From DATGLE01 sp035294325 (lineage in GTDB: Bacteria; Chloroflexota; Ktedonobacteria; Ktedonobacterales; Ktedonobacteraceae): 21,861 nt of DNA. The notes beneath the pieces are model-generated. The model saw only the letters and a program-made list of their open reading frames with translations. It searched no databases and was not told the origin of the DNA. The stretch covers positions 1 to 21,861 of the forward strand of contig DATGLE010000006.1 in assembly GCA_035294325.1 (NCBI GenBank), written 5' to 3'. Below, in pieces: positions 1 through 7,212 of this stretch. A program made the position numbers and the translations under genes. How positions within the stretch are numbered: the stretch's first letter is position 1; each line of letters begins with the position of its first letter.

Positions 1-746
1 TCCAGCAGGTTCGTAACCAGTACTACCACGATTATGCTCATAATGAGGGCATCGCGGCGAATGAAGCGTACCCCTTCCCACAATTGCGCAAGGTAGCTCT
101 CGGCATGCTCTCCGATTTTGACCAGCGGCGGTGTTGCCGGCACCGCCAGACCGATGAGCAGGGCGGAGAGCGCGAAGGAGAGCGCATCGAACCAGAGCAG
201 GTTGCTCGTCCCGATCACAGCGATCAGAACGCCGGCCAGCGGCGCCCCGATAAAGCGCGAGACGCGGCTCAGCCCATCGGAGAGCGCGTTGGCCCGCTCC
301 AGTGGCATGCGCGCCATCTCTGCGAGATCGGGCGCCATCGAAGCACGCGCGGTAATGCCCGGCGACTTGAGCAGTCCACCCAGGAAGACCAGCGCTAAAA
401 GTTGCCAGAAGGCCAGGCCCACCGTGTCGTAGAGCAAGGGGATGAGGGCAACCGCGATACAACTCGCGATATCGCCAATTACGCTGGTGCGCTTGTAGCC
501 CAGGTGGTCAACCAGCGCGCTGCCGAAGAAGGCGGAGAGGATCATGGGCAGCGTCGAGAAGAAAGCGGTTATACCGGTCCGAGTCACACTTCCGGTTGTC
601 TGGAGGACGAACCAGGGAATAGCAAGCAAGGTAAGGACATCACCAACGTATGAAATTACGCTGCCGGTAAAAAAGGCGTAGAGGGGCAGGCGGCGAGGCG
701 CAACCTGCCGTCGAGCTGATGCGACGGTTTGTTGTGCGCTGTTCAT
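1..746 (-). CDS. MFS exporter of the macrolide-efflux type, partial (C-terminus beyond window)
   Basis: An integral-membrane transporter of the major facilitator superfamily, probably a proton-driven drug or metabolite exporter. I translated the minus strand from the ATG at 746. The frame is open to the window edge and gives 248 codons, so about half to two thirds of a usual 400-420 residue protein is visible. After a short basic N-terminus come hydrophobic helices beginning LPLYAFFTGSVISYVGD. The stretch VDHLGYKRTS, between helices 2 and 3, is a degenerate MFS motif A. A second helix pair follows, around SRFIGAPLAGVLIAVIG. The overall look is that of the MFS_3 / macrolide-efflux group. The start codon overlaps the stop of the sigma-factor gene by four bases (ATGA), so the two are probably cotranscribed and translationally coupled. 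The substrate cannot be read from the sequence. Confidence 0.88.
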   Translation of the reverse strand, partial: MNSAQQTVASARRQVAPRRLPLYAFFTGSVISYVGDVLTLLAIPWFVLQTTGSVTRTGITAFFSTLPMILSAFFGSALVDHLGYKRTSVIGDIASCIAVALIPLLYDTVGLAFWQLLALVFLGGLLKSPGITARASMAPDLAEMARMPLERANALSDGLSRVSRFIGAPLAGVLIAVIGTSNLLWFDALSFALSALLIGLAVPATPPLVKIGEHAESYLAQLWEGVRFIRRDALIMSIIVVVLVTNLL

Positions 747-1969
747 TGCTCGCCTCCGTAAATGCGCAGCACCTGGTAGGTCGCGTAGTCGGAAATGACG
801 GTGAGCATCGCAGTATCGTTGACGCTCTCGAAGCGCGTGACGAGGGCCGGGCGCCCCTCGGCCTCGATCTCCTGCATAGGCAGCGTGCGTATTCTGGGGT
901 GATCGTTCTGGAACTGCCGGGCCTCTGGCAGCGATAGAGCCATGCCATCGAGTGTAGTAGTGCATGAATTTCGGCAGGAAGGGCATCTAATGCTGACCAG
1001 GCGTTTACCCTCGCCAAGATTGCGCCAGGCCCATCTCGGCCTGCTTTGATCGTAATCGTCTAGCACCCAGTCCGGCAGATCCTGCGGCAGGCTGATAGAT
1101 ATATCTTGCATGCGTCCGCACTCTTCGCAGGCTATCGTCCCCTCGCGCAAGCCAGTTCGATAATAATGATGGGACCATATTCTGAGCCGGGAAAGCATCG
1201 GTTTATAACCCTTTACGTCTTTTATTGTTGAGAGACAATGACTCGTGCTGAGTGCCTCATCTATCTCTGGAATACATGCCGGGCATCTAAGGAACAGCGC
1301 ACCCTTGAGCGGATCGCGTATGCCCAGCAGGCGATGCTGACCACAGAGCGTACACCAGAGCGGCGTCGTCTCCCACGTATTGGACGATGAGGAGAGGCCG
1401 TAGGACACAAGTTCGTGCTGTAAATCGGACATGAGCAGGCGGCGCAGCGCGAGTTTGCCGCGTTGCAGGCGCATGGCTACTGCGCTCGCGTTGGTGCCGA
1501 GCTGTTCCGCGACTTCTGAGAGCGGCGATTCCTCGATATAGCGCTTGACGAGGACGAGGCGAGTTTCGGGAGGCAGCAGCGCCAGGGCGCGGTCCAACAA
1601 TTGCGCCAGTTCTTTGCGCTCAAGCTCGACCTCGATATCGAAATCGTCGGCCAGCGTGTCTTCGAGATCGGCAAACGGATCATCCTGGGCTGGCAAGATG
1701 ATATGCGGCTTGCTGTGATGGGCAGCGTCGCGCCCACGCTGGCGCTGCCAGCGCAGGCAGATGTTGCGCGCGATACCGGCGAGCCACTGCGGGCGCCGTG
1801 CCGGATCGCGCAGCGTATTCCTGGAGCGCCATGCTTCGAACAGCGCCTCCTGGGCAAGATCCTCGGCTGCCTCTCTATCAGCGGAGAGCGCGGCGCAGAG
1901 CCGCACCAGTTGCGTTCGTTCCTGTGGCGATATAAACTGGCTGCTTGCCTCTATGATGTTCTTTTCCAT
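743..1969 (-). CDS. ECF-type sigma-70 factor with C-terminal tandem zinc ribbons
   Basis: An RNA polymerase sigma factor that would redirect polymerase to a dedicated regulon. The start chosen is the ATG at 1969 because AGAAGG lies just upstream; an in-frame ATG at 2026 would add 19 unlikely residues. The protein has 408 residues. Sigma region 2 is about residues 17-80 (core near AAEDLAQEALFEAW). Region 4 is about 123-180 (LLPPETRLVLVKRYIEESPL, then the helix-turn-helix EVAEQLGTNASAVAMRL). Normal ECF factors end near residue 190. This one continues for 220 more with four CxxC pairs: C206/C209 with C229/C232, and C281/C284 with C329/C332. These look like two zinc ribbons. A final segment of about 60 residues ends VLRIYGGEQ. 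No anti-sigma gene is adjacent, so the extension may be the sensor. The stop overlaps the downstream exporter start. Confidence 0.9.
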   Translation of the reverse strand: MEKNIIEASSQFISPQERTQLVRLCAALSADREAAEDLAQEALFEAWRSRNTLRDPARRPQWLAGIARNICLRWQRQRGRDAAHHSKPHIILPAQDDPFADLEDTLADDFDIEVELERKELAQLLDRALALLPPETRLVLVKRYIEESPLSEVAEQLGTNASAVAMRLQRGKLALRRLLMSDLQHELVSYGLSSSSNTWETTPLWCTLCGQHRLLGIRDPLKGALFLRCPACIPEIDEALSTSHCLSTIKDVKGYKPMLSRLRIWSHHYYRTGLREGTIACEECGRMQDISISLPQDLPDWVLDDYDQSRPRWAWRNLGEGKRLVSIRCPSCRNSCTTTLDGMALSLPEARQFQNDHPRIRTLPMQEIEAEGRPALVTRFESVNDTAMLTVISDYATYQVLRIYGGEQ

Positions 1970-2175
1970 GATCTTTTCCTTCTGGAAACATGACGGGGAC
2001 GACAACGAGATAGGAAGCAGTCCCATCCCCTGCTACTTGTCGCCACCGTCGGGAGCCTGGACCCCTTGTCTTGTCTCCAGATATATGTCGCCATTGGATC
2101 ACGAAACATAACGCAAAAATTGTTAAACTTATTATTGTCAAAGATCATATCACAGAACATAGAAGGAGAAAGCCA

Positions 2176-2886
2176 ATGGCACAGCCATCATCTCTTAGCG
2201 TGGGAATGCTGCTTTTCCCTGACATGACCATCCTCGATCTCACAGGACCCTACGATGTCTTTACGCGCATGCCAGGAGCACGTGTTCATCTCGTCGCTGC
2301 CAGCGTGGATCCGATTCGCACGGAAAAGGGATTGACCATCACCGCTGATACCACCTTCAATGCCGCGCCACCCTTTGATCTCCTCTTCGTCCCCGGTGGC
2401 CCGGGCCAGCAGGAGGTGATGGAGGACGAGCCAACGCTTGCCTTTCTGCGCGAGCAGGGACAGAGCGCCAGGCTCGTTACTTCGGTGTGTACAGGATCGC
2501 TCATTCTGGGAGCAGCCGGGTTGCTGCAAGGTTATCACGCCACAACACACTGGCGCTATCTTGACCTGCTATCTTTGCTCGGCGCGCATCCCGTCGCAGA
2601 ACGCGTCGTCGTTGACCGCCGCCGCATTACAGGGGCCGGAGTCTCGGCGGGCATTGACCTGGCGCTGGTGATCGCGTCAGCACTCTATGGCGAGCACGTC
2701 GCACAAACGATCCAGCTTGGCATTGAGTATGATCCGCAGCCGCCCTTTCACAGCGGCTCGCCCAGGAGCGCCGATCCTGCCCTGCTAAAGAGCGTCGCGG
2801 CCTCGCTTGATGAGCGTTATGAGCAGCGACGCCAGCAGATCGAACGAATTATTTATCGTGCAGGAACTCAAGCACAAGACGATTGA
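2176..2886 (+). CDS. DJ-1/PfpI family protein, isocyanide hydratase-like
   Basis: A cytoplasmic DJ-1/PfpI-superfamily enzyme. The whole sequence resembles bacterial isocyanide hydratase (InhA), which hydrates isocyanides to N-formamides. The 236-residue product starts at the ATG at 2176, preceded by AGAAGGAG with good spacing; an upstream in-frame ATG at 2071 lacks a site. The nucleophile is C105 in TSVCTGS, on the nucleophile elbow. D21 in ILDLTGP matches the aspartate that activates the cysteine in isocyanide hydratase, with the same offset between the two. Other matching blocks are FVPGGPG, ATTHWRY and GAGVSAGIDLALV. It lacks an AraC-type DNA-binding domain, so it is an enzyme rather than a GATase1-AraC regulator. 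Its 3' end overlaps the convergent hydrolase gene by 38 bp. The true substrate is uncertain; another small-molecule DJ-1 activity is possible. Confidence 0.9.
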   Translation: MAQPSSLSVGMLLFPDMTILDLTGPYDVFTRMPGARVHLVAASVDPIRTEKGLTITADTTFNAAPPFDLLFVPGGPGQQEVMEDEPTLAFLREQGQSARLVTSVCTGSLILGAAGLLQGYHATTHWRYLDLLSLLGAHPVAERVVVDRRRITGAGVSAGIDLALVIASALYGEHVAQTIQLGIEYDPQPPFHSGSPRSADPALLKSVAASLDERYEQRRQQIERIIYRAGTQAQDD

Positions 2887-3667
2887 ACTGTTCCGGCTGC
2901 TCCATGCTGACCATGTGCGCGACGCCCGGGATGACCACATGCTGCGCGCCGGGGATGCGGGTGGCGAGTTCTGCGCTGCGCTCGATCATTTCCGGTAGAT
3001 CGTGGTCGCCAACGATGATGAGCGTCGGCACATGGATCGCGGCGAGACGCGTCACGGCGGGCGGTTGCAGGGCGATCTCCTCCACGCTGGAGGGCGCAGG
3101 AATGGTGAAGGCGTGGTATTGCATATCATGCACGCGCTGGCGGACGTATGGATTGACCTGTTCCGGTGCGCGGCGTGGCCCATCGACCCACATGCGCAGA
3201 TTCAATTCCGTCGCGCCTTCCAGGTCGCCCCGTGAGAGCAATTCTTCCTCTTCTTCGCCAAAGCGCAGCAGCCGTTCGGATGGCTGCATGCCGCCGACGC
3301 CGGGGGCGACAAGTACGAGAGCCGTAACCATTTCGGGGTGAGCCAGCGCGAAATCGAGGGCGATCTTTCCCCCGAACGATATGCCGATGACGTGCGCTTG
3401 CTGGATGCCCAGAAATTGGAATAGCGCCGCCGGATCTTCGTAGCAGGCGAATTGACCAGAAGGAAACGCGGACCGGCCATAGCCGCGTAGATCGTAGCGG
3501 ATCGTGCGGTATTGCTGCGCGAAAACCGGGAACTGGTCATCCCACATGCTGCTATCGGCGATGCCGGCGTGCAGCAGCAGGAGTGGATGGCCCTGACCGG
3601 CGACTTCATAATACAGTGGAGCGCCCTGCGCCTCCAACGAACCGGTTTTTGATGATAGTTCTGCCAC
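2849..3667 (-). CDS. Alpha/beta hydrolase
   Basis: A soluble 272-residue alpha/beta-hydrolase-fold enzyme that probably acts on an ester, lactone or similar small substrate. The oxyanion-hole motif is LLHAGIADSSMW (about residues 32-42). The nucleophile elbow is GISFGG with S97. The acid is probably D223 in VGDHDLPE, and the base is H251 in GVAHMVSMEQPE. The helical lid occupies about 125-200. It looks closest to the 3-oxoadipate enol-lactonase-like group, but that group is catalytically diverse. The start is a GTG at 3667: AAGGAG sits seven bases upstream, whereas the overlapping ATG is in another frame. The gene converges on the DJ-1 gene and overlaps its last 38 bases, so the two transcripts would be antisense at their ends. 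No partner gene shares its direction. Confidence 0.9.
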   Translation of the reverse strand: MAELSSKTGSLEAQGAPLYYEVAGQGHPLLLLHAGIADSSMWDDQFPVFAQQYRTIRYDLRGYGRSAFPSGQFACYEDPAALFQFLGIQQAHVIGISFGGKIALDFALAHPEMVTALVLVAPGVGGMQPSERLLRFGEEEEELLSRGDLEGATELNLRMWVDGPRRAPEQVNPYVRQRVHDMQYHAFTIPAPSSVEEIALQPPAVTRLAAIHVPTLIIVGDHDLPEMIERSAELATRIPGAQHVVIPGVAHMVSMEQPEQFNRLVLEFLHDK

Positions 3668-3923
3668 AAAACATCTCCTTGTAATCTACGCCGTAATATA
3701 TCATAGAAGTGCAGTTGAAAACATCCTCCCGGTTCTGATACTCTTTTATCAAAGAAGATAGCCGATGCTCGGCGTCCTCACTCTCACCGGGCGTTCGCGC
3801 GGCGGATCTCGCATTATATTGTTGTGTGGTGGACCAGCCACCACACAACAATATAATGCGAGATCCGCAGGTGTGAGCATGCGATGATGATATAAATCAG
3901 GCATATTATAAAATGGAAGCGCT
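3668..3923. promoter_or_regulatory. Divergent intergenic region
   Basis: This 256-bp gap separates two divergently transcribed genes: the hydrolase (minus, start 3667) and the propeller protein (plus, start 3924). It must hold both promoters. AT-rich blocks near 3697-3705 (TATATT when read on minus) and 3902-3912 (TATTATAAAA on plus) could be -10 elements, but neither has a convincing -35. The centre is occupied by the long palindrome described separately. Confidence 0.4.
3802..3868. repeat. Perfect 31-bp inverted repeat with 5-base loop
   Basis: The left arm is 3802-3832 and the right arm 3838-3868. They are exact reverse complements over 31 bases, separated by ACCAG. The arms begin GCGGATCTCGC and end GTGTGGTGG. 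The element lies between two divergent starts and has no T tract, so it is not a normal terminator. A small palindromic insertion, a cruciform-forming site, or a large hairpin in the 5' leader of one of the genes are the likely readings. Confidence 0.9.
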
Positions 3924-5414
3924 ATGAGCAAATTCGAGCGACAGGAATTTCAGGATGACGATGAGATCCTGATAGAAGATCTGGACCCGCCCGCTATGCG
4001 GCAAGAGGGGAGAGTGCAGCATGCCCTGCGAAGCCTCCATCTGCCACAGCGGATGCGCTGGTGGATGGCCGGAGGGACGTTGCTGGGCCTGGCCCTCCTG
4101 CTATTTCTTCTCCTGCGCACAGCGCTGCCAGAACTGACGGCAAAGCCTGCGCAGTCCGCCGCGGCTCTAGCGAGTCCCTACCTGATGGTCTTTGGGCTGA
4201 GCGGCCAGAGGATCTATGTATTCGATAGCGTGGATGGCAGCATCGATGCATTGCAAACAGGCAATGGGGCTGTTCTCTGGCACTCCAGGTTTTCCGCTCA
4301 CGCGCAAGGAATGACGCTTGTTGACAATGTGATTTATTTCCTCGCCGACGATGGGCAAGAAGGCGCCGTTTATGCGCTGAATGCGCGCAACGGGGGCCGG
4401 CTCTGGCGTACCTCTCTGCAATCCTCCCATCCCCTCTGGCTCTCGGTGATAGGCGACGCGCTTTATGTCACGACGCGCGATGGCGTTGTCTACGCGCTGC
4501 GCGCCGCCGACGGCTCCCTGCTCTGGCGCTATCATGCCTATGAGGGAATGAATCCGCCCAACGACCTGTTTATCACAGCCATAGATGGAATAGCCTATTT
4601 TGATGTGCAACTCAATGGCGATGAGCTTCAGGCGCGCCGCGCCGACGATAACACGTTTCTCTGGCAGCGAACGGCGGATCAGAAACAGGATCTGCTGACT
4701 GCTATCGATGGTAAAACTTATGTAAGGGACGAAAATGGCATGATCTATGCGCTGCGCTCAGACAATGGCTCCGTGCTCTGGCAATATCGCGGCTTAACTG
4801 AGGGCAATTTTACACCGCCAATTGCTCAAGGAGTGGGCTATTTCGTCTCACCTGACGGTGAGATAGACGCCCTGCGCCTGAGCGATGGGGCAACGCTCTG
4901 GCATTATAAGAAGAACGTGCCGCTGCTGGGAACGTTGAAACTGGTTGGCAGTGAACTGTATGTCAATACAGTGGATGGAACCGTCTATGCCTTCGACGCT
5001 CGCACAGGTTCGCTGCACTGGAAGTATACGATAGGCAATGCTCTGAGCCAGATAGCCGTTGTCGATGGTCAGGTGTATCTTGGGGCGAGCGATGGCAATA
5101 TCTACGACCTGCACGCTGGTGCGCTGCTGTGGCGCTACTATGTAGGGCAATTCGCTTGCTGTAGAGATGTCGGACCACAACTGCAAGTGATCGGGCGAAC
5201 CGTCTACGTGACCGGCTACAATAACACATTCTATGCGTTACAGGCCAGCAATGGTGCTGTGCTCTGGCGCCACAACAATATCGACGATTTCCCCGTCTTC
5301 ATGGATGGGAGTATCTATGTCAGCATACGCGGCGGCGCCCTCGATGCAATAGAAGCGAGTACAGGGAAGACGCGCTGGCATGTCTCGTTTCGCGAGTTGA
5401 GCAACCCGGGCTAG
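3924..5414 (+). CDS. Membrane-anchored PQQ-like beta-propeller repeat protein
   Basis: A 496-residue protein of unknown precise role. The N-terminal 45 residues are polar and acidic (FQDDDEILIEDLDPP). One transmembrane helix follows at about 46-66 (MAGGTLLGLALLLFLLLRT), and the rest would lie outside the membrane. The outer part is built from about ten PQQ-like / YVTN-type blades of roughly 40 residues. Each carries a version of G-x-x-L-W-x-Y: GAVLWHSRF, GGRLWRTSL, GSLLWRYH, NTFLWQRT, GSVLWQYRG, GATLWHYKK, GSLHWKYT, ALLWRYY, GAVLWRHN, GKTRWHVS. No catalytic PQQ-dehydrogenase residues or haem motif are seen, so it is probably a scaffold or binding protein rather than a quinoprotein enzyme. The tail-in, propeller-out layout also resembles BamB-like proteins, but there is no lipobox. 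The ATG at 3924 has only a modest GGAAG site. Confidence 0.85.
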   Translation: MSKFERQEFQDDDEILIEDLDPPAMRQEGRVQHALRSLHLPQRMRWWMAGGTLLGLALLLFLLLRTALPELTAKPAQSAAALASPYLMVFGLSGQRIYVFDSVDGSIDALQTGNGAVLWHSRFSAHAQGMTLVDNVIYFLADDGQEGAVYALNARNGGRLWRTSLQSSHPLWLSVIGDALYVTTRDGVVYALRAADGSLLWRYHAYEGMNPPNDLFITAIDGIAYFDVQLNGDELQARRADDNTFLWQRTADQKQDLLTAIDGKTYVRDENGMIYALRSDNGSVLWQYRGLTEGNFTPPIAQGVGYFVSPDGEIDALRLSDGATLWHYKKNVPLLGTLKLVGSELYVNTVDGTVYAFDARTGSLHWKYTIGNALSQIAVVDGQVYLGASDGNIYDLHAGALLWRYYVGQFACCRDVGPQLQVIGRTVYVTGYNNTFYALQASNGAVLWRHNNIDDFPVFMDGSIYVSIRGGALDAIEASTGKTRWHVSFRELSNPG

Positions 5415-5445
5415 TACGAAGCGGCTTCGTTGCGAATTTCGTGAG

Positions 5446-5503
5446 AGGCAGAGTCAAGATAACACAATCGATGAAAGGCCCACTTCCACGACTCTGCCTT
5501 TTT
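5446..5503 (+). terminator. Probable intrinsic terminator of the propeller gene
   Basis: A 10-bp stem (5446-5455 with 5490-5499, AGGCAGAGTC / GACTCTGCCT) is followed directly by a short T tract to 5503 on the plus strand. The loop is long, 34 bases, so efficiency is uncertain. A smaller perfect hairpin (ACGAAGC/GCTTCGT, 5416-5430) sits just after the stop codon. The minus-strand gene that ends at 5567 would not find a T tract here. Confidence 0.6.
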
Positions 5504-5566
5504 AGCTGCATCTGTGAATTTCTGTAAAATCATATATTGCTGACTTTATCTCATTTCCTGTAATAT

Positions 5567-7021
5567 TCATGTCCAGGCGACGCGCCTGGCGCTGGTCTGG
5601 TCGTGAGCATTGATGCGAACGTAGAGAACGCTGACCAGCGCAAGGATGCCCATCGCGACAGAGAAGATCATCAGGCCATAGAAGCCATCGCGATCTACGC
5701 TGACAGCTCCGAGCATAGCCCCAAGCAACTGACCGACCGCCATCACCACCGAATACAGGCCCATCACCGCGCCGTTTTTCCCGGGAAGTGTTTCGGCTAG
5801 CGCGCTCATCTGGGTGAGAGCAACTGGAGTAAAGCCGCTTAGCAGGAGTATCCCCACCAGGGCCAGCAGTAGCAGCAGCGCGACAGCAGGATGAGCGCTG
5901 TGGGGGAGAGATTGTGGGTTATCGGCAAGGCTATTGATAATCGAGAGCGCTATAGCGGTCATTGCGAGTCCGGCCAGTGCAATGAGCATAATCGTTGTGC
6001 GACGCATGCGCGGTAAAAGCGGCGTCCACACCCCCATCCCCACGAGGAAGACCAGGGCGAAGAGGCCAACCCAGAGCGTCGCGCTCATCTGGCTAAAGCC
6101 GCCATAGAGCAATTGAGCGGGATGGCGCCTGTCAGCCGCCGGGTTGGGATAGGCCAGCATAATAGTAATCAGCACCGACCAGGCGCCAACCAGGGCATTG
6201 ACAGAGAACCAGGCGGGCAGGAAGCTGAAAATGCGTTTATGACGAATCACCATCAGATCTTCTCGCCAGGCAAATCGCCTGTTATGTCCCACCGCCTGGG
6301 CGCCCAGGCTCTCTTCCATACCCAGCGCGATAAACAGCAGGCTGGCGATATAGATAGCGATCACAATCAGGAATCCCCACGTGTCCAGCGTGCTGCTGAT
6401 CTTTCCCGCAATGGGGATAGCCAGGACCATTCCTGCCATCGTAGCAATTTCGAAGGCTGTGACCATGCGCGCCCGTAAGCTTTCTGAGTTTACGGTCACA
6501 TCGGTGATGTAGCCAAGCGTCGCGGGCACGTTTGTCCCCGTTGCCGATCCTTCCAGGAGACGGCCCACGAGAATAATGAGCAGGAATAAGAACAATCCGA
6601 AGTTGGAGGAATGGATCCCCGGGTGCGGGAAGAGCCTGGCGGCTAGCAGAAAGCAAGAGGCGGCGCCAGCGGCCAGAATGGCGGATAGAAGGAGAAACGG
6701 CTTGCGTCCTTTGCGATCAGAGAGGCTGCCAACGATGGGAGAGAGCGTGAATTCGGACACATAAAACATTTCGAGCACCAGGGCCACGATAGTGACCGAG
6801 GCAAAATGGCGGCCCAGGTAAAATCCCAGGATCACAAAGCTGATGCGGCTGGCGAATCGTAGCAGCAGAATAGCGGCGATGACAGCGATAAGCGAGCGGC
6901 GGCTGACCGCTATCGTCTCGCCTGTTATCGCTGGTCGACCTCCTTCTCTTCTATCGGACAGCGCGCTTGAGCGCTTATCCTCGCCTCCCCGTTCGCTTGC
7001 GGCGACTCCCTTGTTGGACAT
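5567..7021 (-). CDS. MFS transporter
   Basis: A 484-residue major facilitator superfamily permease. The first 40 residues are polar and charged. Helix 1 starts near residue 43 (SLIAVIAAILLLRFASRISF). Motif A, between helices 2 and 3, is clear at about 98-107: GSLSDRKGRK. A second cluster of helices in the C-terminal half begins around residue 255 (FLPAWFSVNALVGAWSVL). Total length and helix number fit a 12-helix transporter. The start is the ATG at 7021, with AAAGGAG five bases upstream. It is convergent with the propeller gene and divergent from the amidase, so it is probably a single-gene transcript. The substrate is unknown; a drug or metabolite exporter is the default reading. Confidence 0.9.
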   Translation of the reverse strand: MSNKGVAASERGGEDKRSSALSDRREGGRPAITGETIAVSRRSLIAVIAAILLLRFASRISFVILGFYLGRHFASVTIVALVLEMFYVSEFTLSPIVGSLSDRKGRKPFLLLSAILAAGAASCFLLAARLFPHPGIHSSNFGLFLFLLIILVGRLLEGSATGTNVPATLGYITDVTVNSESLRARMVTAFEIATMAGMVLAIPIAGKISSTLDTWGFLIVIAIYIASLLFIALGMEESLGAQAVGHNRRFAWREDLMVIRHKRIFSFLPAWFSVNALVGAWSVLITIMLAYPNPAADRRHPAQLLYGGFSQMSATLWVGLFALVFLVGMGVWTPLLPRMRRTTIMLIALAGLAMTAIALSIINSLADNPQSLPHSAHPAVALLLLLALVGILLLSGFTPVALTQMSALAETLPGKNGAVMGLYSVVMAVGQLLGAMLGAVSVDRDGFYGLMIFSVAMGILALVSVLYVRINAHDQTSARRVAWT

Positions 7022-7141
7022 GGCTCCTTTTGCTCGGTATTAGCTATGTATCAGGCCGTCTCAACTTACAACGTCTCGGAGGGGCGAGAAGTATCAAAAA
7101 AACAATGATATTGCTTTGCATGGTAAGAAAAACCCTCCTGA

Positions 7142-7170
7142 TTGCTTTTTCTCCAAATTTTGCGTATGCT
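7142..7170 (+). promoter_or_regulatory. Possible sigma-70 promoter of the amidase gene
   Basis: TTGCTT (7142-7147) and TATGCT (7165-7170) are separated by 17 bases, with the amidase start 43 bases further on. Both hexamers are imperfect, so this is only a candidate. Confidence 0.3.
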
Positions 7171-7212
7171 GGAAGAAGCATCACGGTATGACAGAAAGTG
7201 AGGATACTGGCT

